DNA from: Terasakiella pusilla DSM 6293
GTDB taxonomy: Bacteria; Pseudomonadota; Alphaproteobacteria; Rhodospirillales; Terasakiellaceae
Assembly (NCBI RefSeq): GCF_000688235.1
Contig: NZ_JHYO01000004.1
Coordinates: 1 to 64,000 of the forward strand
Direction: 5' to 3'
Length of the DNA: 64,000 nt
Both the position numbers and the translations under genes were made by a program. Below, one piece after another: positions 36,953 to 44,334 of the stretch. Below the pieces are notes generated by a model. It did not search any database, was not told the DNA's origin, and saw only the letters and a program-made list of their open reading frames with translations. Position 1 is the first letter of the stretch. Every line of letters starts with the position of its first letter.

Positions 36953-37084
36953 ATGTCATTTTCAGGCACATATACACAAGGAACAGGCGTCGCAAGCTTT
37001 TGCGCGTTTGTTCCTTTGTGCCTGAAAACCGGCCTATTTCTTTCCCTATCTCTTCTCCTTCTCACACGACTTAGCCGCCTCTAA
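36953..37084 (+). promoter_or_regulatory. Leucine-rich leader peptide of the second leuA (attenuator, copy B)
   Basis: A 43-codon frame runs from ATG 36953 to TAA 37082-37084. Nine of its last sixteen codons are leucine, using only CTA, CTT and CTC. Its end (CGA CTT AGC CGC CTC stop) matches leader A. AGGGGGCAAGGC recurs at 37131-37142 and GCCGATTTCAT at 37158-37168, with a GGCTT/AAGCC stem between them. No strong ribosome-binding site precedes the ATG, so a shorter frame starting inside is possible. The leuA copy it would control is truncated. Confidence 0.6.
36959..37028. repeat. Long interrupted hairpin between the two leuA copies
   Basis: The outer arms TTTTCAGGCAC (36959-36969) and GTGCCTGAAAA (37018-37028) pair perfectly over 11 bp. 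Inside them AGGAACA/TGTTCCT and CGCAA/TTGCG form further stems. It begins 27 nt after the leuA stop, so it could end or stabilise the leuA transcript. It also covers the first half of the second leader peptide. Confidence 0.6.
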
Positions 37085-37205
37085 GCGCGTCTGGACCTTT
37101 GGGCTATTGACCCGTTTGATCCATGCACTTAGGGGGCAAGGCTTGGCGTGTGCGTAAGCCGATTTCATGTGTTTTATGAATTCAGTTTCAAAGAAAGAGA
37201 ACGAT

Positions 37206-38138
37206 ATGAGTATCGAATCCAACCGCATTATTATTTTTGATACCACCTTGCGCGATGGGGAACAGGCCCCCGGCGCGACCATGAGCATAGAAGAGAAAAT
37301 CCATCTCGCAGGCTATCTGGAAGCCATGGGCGTGGATGTCATCGAAGCGGGTTTCCCCATTGCCTCAGACGGTGATTTTCAGGCAGTGACAGAGATTGCC
37401 AAGCTTGCAAAGACCGCGACCATCAGCGGCCTGTCGCGTGCGGTGCGCGGTGATATCAAATGTTGCTACGATGCGATCCGTCACGCGCCCAACCATCGTA
37501 TCCATATTGTGATCGCTGTGTCTGATCTGCATATGAAATATAAATTGCAGATCACCCGCGAAGATTTGATCGCGCGTATTAAGGATACGGTTTCATATGC
37601 CCGAACCTTAGCGGATGATGTGGAATGGTCAGCAGAAGATGCGACCCGCGCAGACCCCGATTTTTTATGTGAATGCATTGAAACCGCGATTGAAGCGGGG
37701 GCATCCACGGTCAATATCCCAGATACGGTGGGCTATACCGTCCCGCAGGAATATTTCGCCCTGATCCAGATGTTGAAACAACGTGTGCCCAATATTGATC
37801 AAGCCGTGATCTCCACACATTGTCATAATGATCTGGGGATGGCGGTCGCCAATTCCTTAGCTGCCATCCAAGGTGGGGCCCGTCAGGTGGAATGTACCAT
37901 CAATGGGTTGGGGGAACGTGCCGGCAATGCGGCATTGGAAGAAATTGTTATGGCTTTGCGCGCCCGCCCCGATCAACTGCCCTACACAACCGGGATCAAG
38001 TCGGAGATGTTGTTACGTGCATCCCGCATGGTGTCTAATGTGACAGGATTTCCGGTGCAGGTGAATAAAGCGATTGTGGGTAAAAACGCCTTCCACCATG
38101 ATTACTTTTTTTTCAAAGCAAGGGAGAGAACGGCATGA
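37206..38138 (+). pseudogene. Truncated second 2-isopropylmalate synthase (leuA paralogue)
   Basis: The 310-residue product follows LeuA closely from FDTTLRDGEQAPGATM through THCHNDLGMAVANS to VNKAIVGKNAF. It then ends in an unrelated tail, HHDYFFFKARERTA. The break falls exactly inside the conserved NAFAHESGIHQDG motif, so the linker subdomains and the leucine-binding regulatory domain are lost. The barrel residues are intact, but family knowledge says the lost part is needed for activity. It is probably a remnant of a tandem duplication. Translation still looks possible (ATG 37206 after AAAGAGAA). Confidence 0.82.
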
Positions 38139-38228
38139 GGCCCTTTATGGTCGTTTGATGGCACAAAGCATGGGGTTGGTTAGGTCTGATCCTTAGCTTG
38201 GCTATTTGCTTTATTCTGCTTCACATCA

Positions 38229-38266
38229 GATAAAGGCCACCGAGTTTTGCGTCGGTCACCTTTATC
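38229..38266 (+). terminator. Hairpin after the truncated leuA
   Basis: GATAAAGG...ACCGA pairs with TCGGT...CCTTTATC across a 2-nt internal loop. There is no long T-run, so it is a weak terminator candidate. The 320-bp interval from 38139 to 38460 holds this hairpin, the palindrome at 38276-38324 and the methyltransferase promoter region, and no convincing gene. Confidence 0.4.
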
Positions 38267-38275
38267 TACTCCCTG

Positions 38276-38324
38276 ACCCGTCCTAAAATATGTCTCCAAT
38301 CTGTCAACTAATTTTAGGACGGGT
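38276..38324. repeat. 49-bp element with perfect 14-bp inverted arms
   Basis: ACCCGTCCTAAAAT (38276-38289) is exactly repeated in inverse at 38311-38324, separated by 21 nt. The inner segment on the minus strand contains TTGACAG and GGAGACA, which resemble the promoter and ribosome-binding elements often found at insertion-sequence ends. It lies between the broken leuA and an A/T-rich gene. It could be a mobile-element remnant or an operator; the sequence alone does not decide. Confidence 0.6.
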
Positions 38325-38460
38325 TATCATCGTGTGCTTGTGATTGAGAAAAGGGATAATATGTGCGTTGAATGTTGGACGAGTGATTGGCTTAATATTG
38401 TTGTTTTTGTTTGGTGAATAATGATATCTATAACCATATAGATTTGGTGAGAGGGTCATT

Positions 38461-39300
38461 GTGGATACAACGCGTTTACAAAATCATTTTTCTTTCGGTG
38501 AAAATTGGCAATCATTTGTTGAAGAAGTTGAAGAAAAACATATTCAACAAGCGGTCAAAAGCTTAAGTAAACTATTTCCTAATGACGATCTTAGAGGAAA
38601 AACGTTTCTAGATATTGGGTGTGGCTCAGGAATGTCCATGCTCGCTGCAGTAATTTTGGGCGCGTCAGAGGTCAATGGCTTCGACATTGATCCTAATTCA
38701 GTTAAAGCCACCCAGACTCTTTTTGAAAAATATGCTCCTGAAGGGACAATCTGGACAGTTAGAGAGATATCTGTTTTGGATAAAGAGTCTTTACCTTCTG
38801 AAAAATATGATGTTGTTCATAGTTGGGGTGTTTTACATCACACAGGTGACATGTGGCGAGCTATTACAAACGCATCTACACTTGTAAAGGAAGAGGGGCT
38901 GTTTCTAGTCGCGCTGTATCGTAAAACACCATTGTGTTCTTTGTGGAAAATAGAAAAAGCAATTTATGCACATAGCCCTGGTTTCGTTCAAAAATTAATT
39001 TCCTTGCCTTATGTGTGTTTATATTACCTCAGAATTTTGATTGGCGGGCAGAGACCTAAAGACTTTATCGAAACTTATAATAATGTACGCGGCATGGATT
39101 TCCATCACGATATTCATGATTGGTTAGGGGGCTTTCCCTATCAGTCAGTTGAACCTTCAGAGGTTGTTAAAAATATTGAAAAGCTGGGTTTCCAGAGCAA
39201 GTACGTTTACGATAACTGTAAAGGTACAAAAGGTTTTTTTGGAACTGGTTGTGATGAATACTTATTTGTCCGAGATGCGAAAATCAATGTTGCAAAATAG
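38461..39300 (+). CDS. Class I SAM-dependent methyltransferase
   Basis: This 279-residue protein has the SAM-binding motif FLDIGCGSGMSML (DIGCGSG at 51-57), the acidic loop GFDIDPNSV, and the post-motif YDVVHSWGVLHHTGDMWRAI. It belongs to the UbiE/Methyltransf_11-like group; the substrate is unknown. The C-terminal part has a hydrophobic stretch (FVQKLISLPYVCLYYLRILIGG). The GTG start follows GAGAGGG. The gene is visibly A/T-richer than its neighbours and stands alone between a palindromic element and a terminator, which suggests lateral transfer. Confidence 0.88.
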   Translation: MDTTRLQNHFSFGENWQSFVEEVEEKHIQQAVKSLSKLFPNDDLRGKTFLDIGCGSGMSMLAAVILGASEVNGFDIDPNSVKATQTLFEKYAPEGTIWTVREISVLDKESLPSEKYDVVHSWGVLHHTGDMWRAITNASTLVKEEGLFLVALYRKTPLCSLWKIEKAIYAHSPGFVQKLISLPYVCLYYLRILIGGQRPKDFIETYNNVRGMDFHHDIHDWLGGFPYQSVEPSEVVKNIEKLGFQSKYVYDNCKGTKGFFGTGCDEYLFVRDAKINVAK

Positions 39301-39348
39301 ATTTTCTATAAGTAATCGATTTGCAAGAAGTAATTTTTTAGCGTAAAG

Positions 39349-39382
39349 AAGGCCACGGATTGTATTGTCGGTGGCCTTTTTT
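39349..39382 (+). terminator. Terminator after the methyltransferase gene
   Basis: The stem AAGGCCAC/GTGGCCTT (39349-39356 with 39371-39378) is followed by a T-run. It lies about 50 nt after the stop codon and just beyond the convergent M48 protease stop, serving the plus strand. Confidence 0.85.
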
Positions 39383-39383
39383 A

Positions 39384-40844
39384 TCAACGGTCTTTGACGA
39401 CCAGTTTGACGGTTTCGCCTGCTTGCAGGCCGTCTTGCAGGGTTTCTCTGTTGAGGACTTTAAACCAGTCATCCTGCAGTTTTTCCACCTTCATGCGCTG
39501 GGCAAGCGACGTAATGGTGTCGCCGCGCCCGACACGGTGCAGGTCGATATGCAGCCCCTTGATGCTTTTGGCTTCCTGATAGGATAAACGCTTAAAGGAA
39601 TAGGTCGTGCGTCTAAAGGGCAGCTCCATCTGTTGGGTCAGGTTGGTCGGGGTGAGGAACTGGAATTTAAAAATTTCATCCCCATCGGCGATGGCAAGAT
39701 AGCGCACATCACGCACACCATTTTTGCTGTTGATACGGGTCACACCTGTTGCGGCTTCGAGATTATCTACGCGCAACGGCTGAACGTCCTGTAAATTATA
39801 CTTGTTAGCCCAGACACTGGTCAGATACTGTGTTATCGGGATTTTGCCGACTTTGGATCGGGTCGTTTGAAAGACCATTGTGCTGCCGTTGTCGTGGATG
39901 GCGGCGACCAGATCAGGTCGGTTTATCAGTGTAAACCCTTCTGGTGCATCAAAGCGGAAACGCAGATCTGGATGGATGAAGCGTTGTCCCTCAATGATCC
40001 CCTGTTTGATGCTGGGGCCATATTCCAGCCCATCGATTTGAGCCAAAAAGACCTTGCGATTGGTCAGGTTGAGGTCGGCAGGGTAAGATTTGGCGATATT
40101 TTCCGAGGCGACAATACGCGAGCGTGTGTCCGGGTGAGAGGCAAAGATATTATAGTGGCTTTGCTGACCTTTTTGCCCCTGCATACGCGCGGTGGTTTCC
40201 GTATGTTCCGCCAGTTTTTTAAAGAAGGTGGCAGACGCTTTGGGATCATAGCCGAGCTTGGTCATATAGCGGATGCCCAACATATCGGCTTCCATCTCGT
40301 GATCACGCGAATAGCTGGCGATATAGGCTTGCCCAGCATAGTTGGCGAGATCACCAGCTGGCCCACCAACGACCATGCCTAACAAGGTTGCGCCAACACC
40401 GGTCAGGACAGACTTGCTGTAACGTTGGGCGGAATGGCGCGCGGTGACGTGCCCAATCTCGTGACCAAGGACGGCGGCGAGTTCGGCTTCATTTTCCGCC
40501 AAGCCAATAAGTCCGCGTGAAATGTAGATGTAGCCACCGGGCAGGGCAAAAGCGTTGATGATCGGATCATCCAGAACGGTGAAGGTCCATTTTAGGTTAG
40601 GCAGTTCAGAAACCTTGGCAAGGCGTTGACCCAGATCATCGACATATTGCGACATGGCGGCATGGTCATAGGCCCCGCCAAATTGTTGCAGAATCTTTGG
40701 ATGTTCTTGCTTGCCGACTTGTTGTTCCTGTTGTTCGGACATCAGGCCCGTAAAGCTCTGTTTACCGGTTGCGGGATTAACCGAACAGCCGGTGGTGGAC
40801 AGTGCAAGGAGGCCAAGGGCGGCAATAGGTGCAAGAAGTTTCAT
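39384..40844 (-). CDS. M48-family metalloprotease lipoprotein with C-terminal LysM-like module
   Basis: This 486-residue protein has a lipoprotein signal ending in LSTTGC (lipidated Cys20), so it should be anchored in the envelope. The protease domain has HEIGH at 128-132 and the third zinc ligand in RDHEMEADMLGIRYM, as in BepA/LoiP-type periplasmic quality-control proteases. The C terminus (HRVGRGDTITSLAQRMKVEKLQDDWFKVLN) resembles a LysM-type or related binding module. I chose the ATG at 40844 because the long frame upstream encodes no sensible sequence and runs antisense into the next gene. Confidence 0.9.
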   Translation of the reverse strand: MKLLAPIAALGLLALSTTGCSVNPATGKQSFTGLMSEQQEQQVGKQEHPKILQQFGGAYDHAAMSQYVDDLGQRLAKVSELPNLKWTFTVLDDPIINAFALPGGYIYISRGLIGLAENEAELAAVLGHEIGHVTARHSAQRYSKSVLTGVGATLLGMVVGGPAGDLANYAGQAYIASYSRDHEMEADMLGIRYMTKLGYDPKASATFFKKLAEHTETTARMQGQKGQQSHYNIFASHPDTRSRIVASENIAKSYPADLNLTNRKVFLAQIDGLEYGPSIKQGIIEGQRFIHPDLRFRFDAPEGFTLINRPDLVAAIHDNGSTMVFQTTRSKVGKIPITQYLTSVWANKYNLQDVQPLRVDNLEAATGVTRINSKNGVRDVRYLAIADGDEIFKFQFLTPTNLTQQMELPFRRTTYSFKRLSYQEAKSIKGLHIDLHRVGRGDTITSLAQRMKVEKLQDDWFKVLNRETLQDGLQAGETVKLVVKDR

Positions 40845-40991
40845 GAAATCAAGCCTTAAGGTTTCTCGTCCCCTTAAGATAGGAAAAATCCGCAGATGGG
40901 GAAAGCCCCATTTGCCGATATATTCCTTGTCGCTTCTGGTAAAACGCGCTACACCGCGCAGACTTCTTTTTATTTGGGACCATAAAATATC

Positions 40992-41492
40992 ATGATCCGT
41001 TATCAACTCCTGTGTGAACATAACCACGAATTTGAAGCTTGGTTCAAAGACAGCGCGTCTTATGATGAACAGGCCGAGGAGGGGGAGGTTCAGTGCCCCT
41101 ACTGCGGGAATGATAATGTGCGCAAAGCGGTCATGGCACCTGCGGTGAAGACGCGCAAAGAGACCGCGCCCAAGCCCGCCCATAATGTTAACCAGCAGGC
41201 AGCGATTGAAGCGGCGGAAAAAGCCGCAGACGATATGCGCGGCGGGGCTGACCCACAAGAAGTGGCGCAGGTCTTTATGGAAGTGGTGAGCAAATTGCAA
41301 AAGCATGTTGAAGAAACATGCGATTATGTCGGCAATGATTTTGCTGAAGAAGCCCGCGCCATCCATTATGGCGAAGCGGAAGAACGCGGTATCTACGGGG
41401 AAGCCACAGCCAAAGAAACGCAGGAACTGCGCGAAGAAGGTATTGAGGTTGTTGCCCTGCCGAAAGTGGTGGACAAAGAAAACTCCAATTAA
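40992..41492 (+). CDS. DUF1178 family protein
   Basis: The 166-residue protein has the DUF1178 N terminus IRYQLLCEHNHEFEAWFKDSASYDEQAEEGEVQCPYCG. Its Cys8/His10 region and CPYCG could bind zinc in a rubredoxin-like way. The C-terminal EETCDYVGNDFAEEARAIHYGEAEERGIYGEAT is also diagnostic. The function is unknown. Its stop overlaps the convergent PHB depolymerase stop by 4 nt. Confidence 0.93.
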   Translation: MIRYQLLCEHNHEFEAWFKDSASYDEQAEEGEVQCPYCGNDNVRKAVMAPAVKTRKETAPKPAHNVNQQAAIEAAEKAADDMRGGADPQEVAQVFMEVVSKLQKHVEETCDYVGNDFAEEARAIHYGEAEERGIYGEATAKETQELREEGIEVVALPKVVDKENSN

Positions 41493-42718
41493 TTTGTTGG
41501 GATCGGGCTGAGGTGTAAGCGCTGGCTTTTGAGCGCCCGCACCATCTCGGCAATCATTTTCATCTCGCGCCCGTCGCGGGTGTAATACGTCTCTCTTTCA
41601 TCCTCACTAAAGGCCCAGAAGGCCCAGCACCCATAAGGGTTGGGGTCGCTTTCCTCTGTGCCAATATTATGCGCTTGCGGATAAATCAGAATGATATCGT
41701 TTGATTCTGCGAGATCGTTATAGACGTATTTGTAAAAGGACTCGCCAAAGGTTACTTTCTCACCCGCTTTTGCGCTGCTGGCTTTGCCGGTGAATTGCCA
41801 TTCGGGGAATTGTTGACAGCCATGCAGGGCCACATGGGTCTTGCACGATTTTTTGCCATCTGTACAGCCATCGGGGACATAGGCATAGCCCGTGGTGCCG
41901 ATGCCGTGATCGTTCAGCTCTTGAGGGGTGGTGACGTTTTCGACAAAGGGCAGTTGGTCAAACTTATAAAGGTTGGCGTCCTTAAATGTTTTGGTGGTTT
42001 TTACCTCCCCATAAAGGTGCCACAGGATATCTTTACCGAGATCATAGCCGGGCAGGAAACCGAAATTGCAGTGGTAAATCCACGGATCATTGCCGCGCAC
42101 CAAGGGGTTGGGGAACCACGGATATTGTTGGGCATTGCTGGGGGCGCACGGCGTCGCACGGTCACTGAAATTTTGATAGCGGTCATAGCGGCTTTTGGTC
42201 GTCGGCATGCCGTGGGCGACAGGATACAGCGGACCGTATGAGGGGATGTAAGACCATGCTTTAATGGCGTCAGTTTCCATAAAGGTCTTGTAAAACAGAC
42301 GCGAGGCATTGCCAAGCAACGGGTTGATGACCTGATCGTTTTGGGAATTGAAGATAAAGACGCGATCATCTTTCAAATTCTCCAGCGGGGCAATTTTACC
42401 CTCAACGGACAGGGCTTTGGCCTTGGCAATATAGGTCGCCGCGGTTAGATCGGCCCCAAGGCCCAGCATACATTGTTGTTTGATGGTATCGATCTGGTCA
42501 GGGGCCATATTTTGCGCGCAAAAAAACGGCCCGCCCGCAACAGACCCCATGCCCGAAAAAATATCCGAATAGGCCACATGCAGTTGCTGCGCCATAAAGG
42601 CCCCGCTGGAGACACCGGAAACCGTGATCTGATCCGCATCCACTTTGGGGGCTGGGCCGTCTGCCCAAACCGGGAGTGCTGATAAGAGATAAAGTGATAG
42701 ATATATAACGACGCGCAT
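41489..42718 (-). CDS. Secreted short-chain poly(3-hydroxybutyrate) depolymerase, type 2 catalytic domain
   Basis: This 409-residue protein has a signal peptide (RVVIYLSLYLLSALPVWA). The lipase box GVSSG (35-39, nucleophile Ser37) lies near the N terminus, as in type 2 depolymerase domains. Other blocks are GMGSVAGGPFFCAQ, DRVFIFNSQNDQVINPLLG (catalytic Asp region), CKTHVALHGCQQ and DIILIYPQAHNIG. It would hydrolyse polyhydroxyalkanoates outside the cytoplasm. No substrate-binding or linker domain is visible. It is transcribed away from the small membrane protein region as a single gene. Confidence 0.87.
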   Translation of the reverse strand: MRVVIYLSLYLLSALPVWADGPAPKVDADQITVSGVSSGAFMAQQLHVAYSDIFSGMGSVAGGPFFCAQNMAPDQIDTIKQQCMLGLGADLTAATYIAKAKALSVEGKIAPLENLKDDRVFIFNSQNDQVINPLLGNASRLFYKTFMETDAIKAWSYIPSYGPLYPVAHGMPTTKSRYDRYQNFSDRATPCAPSNAQQYPWFPNPLVRGNDPWIYHCNFGFLPGYDLGKDILWHLYGEVKTTKTFKDANLYKFDQLPFVENVTTPQELNDHGIGTTGYAYVPDGCTDGKKSCKTHVALHGCQQFPEWQFTGKASSAKAGEKVTFGESFYKYVYNDLAESNDIILIYPQAHNIGTEESDPNPYGCWAFWAFSEDERETYYTRDGREMKMIAEMVRALKSQRLHLSPIPTN

Positions 42719-42785
42719 GAAATCCCCCTAAATCAAGTTAAGGGTAGTTTAGCCCTGATGGGTACGGCGCGACAAGTCTGTCTTG

Positions 42786-42980
42786 TTAATCGTTGTCTTC
42801 GCGCTCAAACGCGGCATTGGCGCGGGCGTCTGCTTTTTTCATGCTGAGGAAAGACAGTTTTAAAAGCAGAAGTAACAAGCCGGTGCAGCCCAGACCCAGC
42901 ACGATAATGACTTCGAGGGAGAAATCTTCGAAATGGAAGTTCTCAATCAAGGTGCCAAATTTTGCTGTCAGATCATTCAT
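42786..42980 (-). CDS. Small single-pass membrane protein coupled to a glycosyltransferase
   Basis: This 64-residue protein begins MNDLTAKFG. It has one clear membrane helix (LEVIIVLGLGCTGLLLLLLKLSFL, ~24-47) and a charged tail (SMKKADARANAAFEREDND). Its ATG overlaps the stop of the glycosyltransferase gene as ATGA, which supports real, coupled translation. I do not recognise the family. It may help place the glycosyltransferase at the membrane. Confidence 0.6.
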   Translation of the reverse strand: MNDLTAKFGTLIENFHFEDFSLEVIIVLGLGCTGLLLLLLKLSFLSMKKADARANAAFEREDND

Positions 42981-43948
42981 TGCGATGTCTGTCCTTTTGT
43001 GGTCTGTATCTTGGCCCAAAGCGCCTGTGCCCCTTCATATGCCATATCGACGCTGAGGCTGTCCATCAGACTATCTGTTTTTTGATGGTCAAAATTTTCC
43101 GCGAACAGATCAAGGAACGGAATGGCGGTGCGTACGGTGGCGCAATGATCCCCCCACGGGGCATAGAGTTTTTCTTGCGTCGGTCCAAACAGACCAAGGG
43201 TCGGAATGCGCGCGGCTGTTGCCATATGCATCAGGCCGCTGTCGTTGCCGACATAAAACTGGCAGCGTTTCAGGCAGGCGAAAACCGTGGGCAGATCCAG
43301 CTCGCCGATCAGGTCTATTTTTTGATCGTTGGGCAAGTTGTCGATGAGATATTGCGCAGGCTCGCGCTCAGAAATATGTCCGAACAGCGCGATTTTGGCG
43401 TGGGGCAGGATCCCGTCTTGTGCGGTCAGGCGTTGCACAAGGTCCAGAAAATATTCCGCACGCCATGTTTTCCCGCGCCAGTTGGCTGTGGGGCCAACCG
43501 CCAAGATGGTTTCGTTTGCGGGTAATAATTTGTCGGCGGCTTGTTCGTGGTTGTCATTGGTCCATAAGACCGGCCCTGCAGGTGTAGGAAGTTTGAGCAG
43601 GTTTGAAAACAGCTCCACACGATGCTGCGTCTTATCATCGCGATGCAAATGTGTGCCGCGAAAGGTCGGGAACAAGTAAGTGATGGGACCATTGCGCAGG
43701 TCAATCACCCGATGCCACCAGGTAAAACCGCAGTCTTTCCATAAATCAACCCAGTGCATGGAGCGCTTTTTCTTGGTCATAATGTGGATGCGTTCCACCT
43801 GTGGGGTTGCCTCAAACAAGGGGGCAGCCACAGGGCCACAGGCAATGGTGAATTTTGCCTGCGGGTAGGTCTGGATGAGATGATCCAGCAGACCGGTTGA
43901 CAGCACCGCATCGCCAATGCGGGTTGATGTGATGAACAGGATGCGCAT
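42977..43948 (-). CDS. Family 9 glycosyltransferase (heptosyltransferase-like)
   Basis: This 323-residue GT-B enzyme resembles LPS heptosyltransferases. It has the N-terminal RILFITSTRIGDAVLSTGLLDHL, LAVGPTANWRGKTWRAEYFLDLVQRL, the acceptor/donor region DLIGELDLPTVFACLKRCQFYVGNDSGLMHMATAARIPTLGLFGPT and the late segment LYAPWG. It likely extends a lipopolysaccharide or other surface glycan. The ATG at 43948 fits the family. No other LPS gene is adjacent. Confidence 0.9.
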   Translation of the reverse strand: MRILFITSTRIGDAVLSTGLLDHLIQTYPQAKFTIACGPVAAPLFEATPQVERIHIMTKKKRSMHWVDLWKDCGFTWWHRVIDLRNGPITYLFPTFRGTHLHRDDKTQHRVELFSNLLKLPTPAGPVLWTNDNHEQAADKLLPANETILAVGPTANWRGKTWRAEYFLDLVQRLTAQDGILPHAKIALFGHISEREPAQYLIDNLPNDQKIDLIGELDLPTVFACLKRCQFYVGNDSGLMHMATAARIPTLGLFGPTQEKLYAPWGDHCATVRTAIPFLDLFAENFDHQKTDSLMDSLSVDMAYEGAQALWAKIQTTKGQTSQ

Positions 43949-44334
43949 CGAGGTTCCAAAATTGTGACTAATTTGCCGGGACAATACGCGCAAAATATCG
44001 TTCTGGCTAGAATGGATTTTGCAGACGTTTACGTAAACGTAAATGATTTTAAAATAGTCACTTTTATCGATTCGTTCTTATGTGGAAACGGTTTCTGTTT
44101 TGGGGTCAGGGGGTAAAAGTAGCCGGAGTCGGGGCTTTTTTCCCGTTTTAAGTATTTATGGCATGGTTTCTTCCTGAAAACGGGTGGTATGACCACATTG
44201 ATTATAATATTTCAAGAAAATGGGTCTATTTACTTGAAACTTAGAAAAATTGTCCTAGCCTCTATAAGTGAGGAAGGTTCGTTTCCTCATGGTGAACGAC
44301 CCCCTAGAAGGGGGCGATACAGGGATTGTTAGGG
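43949..44334. other. 386-bp intergenic region upstream of NAD-glutamate dehydrogenase
   Basis: No gene is seen. It holds a palindrome at 44025-44043 and two hairpins just before the dehydrogenase: TGAGGAA/TTCCTCA near 44268-44289 and CCCCC/GGGGG at 44300-44314. The second lies only 20-35 nt before the start codon, where it could affect translation. Confidence 0.6.
44025..44043. promoter_or_regulatory. Palindromic operator, LiuR-like (MerR type)
   Basis: ACGTTTACGTAAACGT at 44025-44040 is a perfect 16-bp palindrome. The overlapping TTTACGTAAACGTAAA (44028-44043) is a near-perfect dyad. As I recall, this is the form of motif described for LiuR, the MerR-family regulator of branched-chain amino acid degradation in proteobacteria. 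It lies between the glycosyltransferase start and NAD-glutamate dehydrogenase, about 290 bp from the latter. No liu genes are in the window. Confidence 0.45.

Noticed and set aside
40845-41366. Long N-terminal extension of the M48 protease frame
   Set aside because: The protein has a lipoprotein signal starting at ATG 40844. The upstream frame lies antisense to DUF1178 and encodes no sensible sequence.
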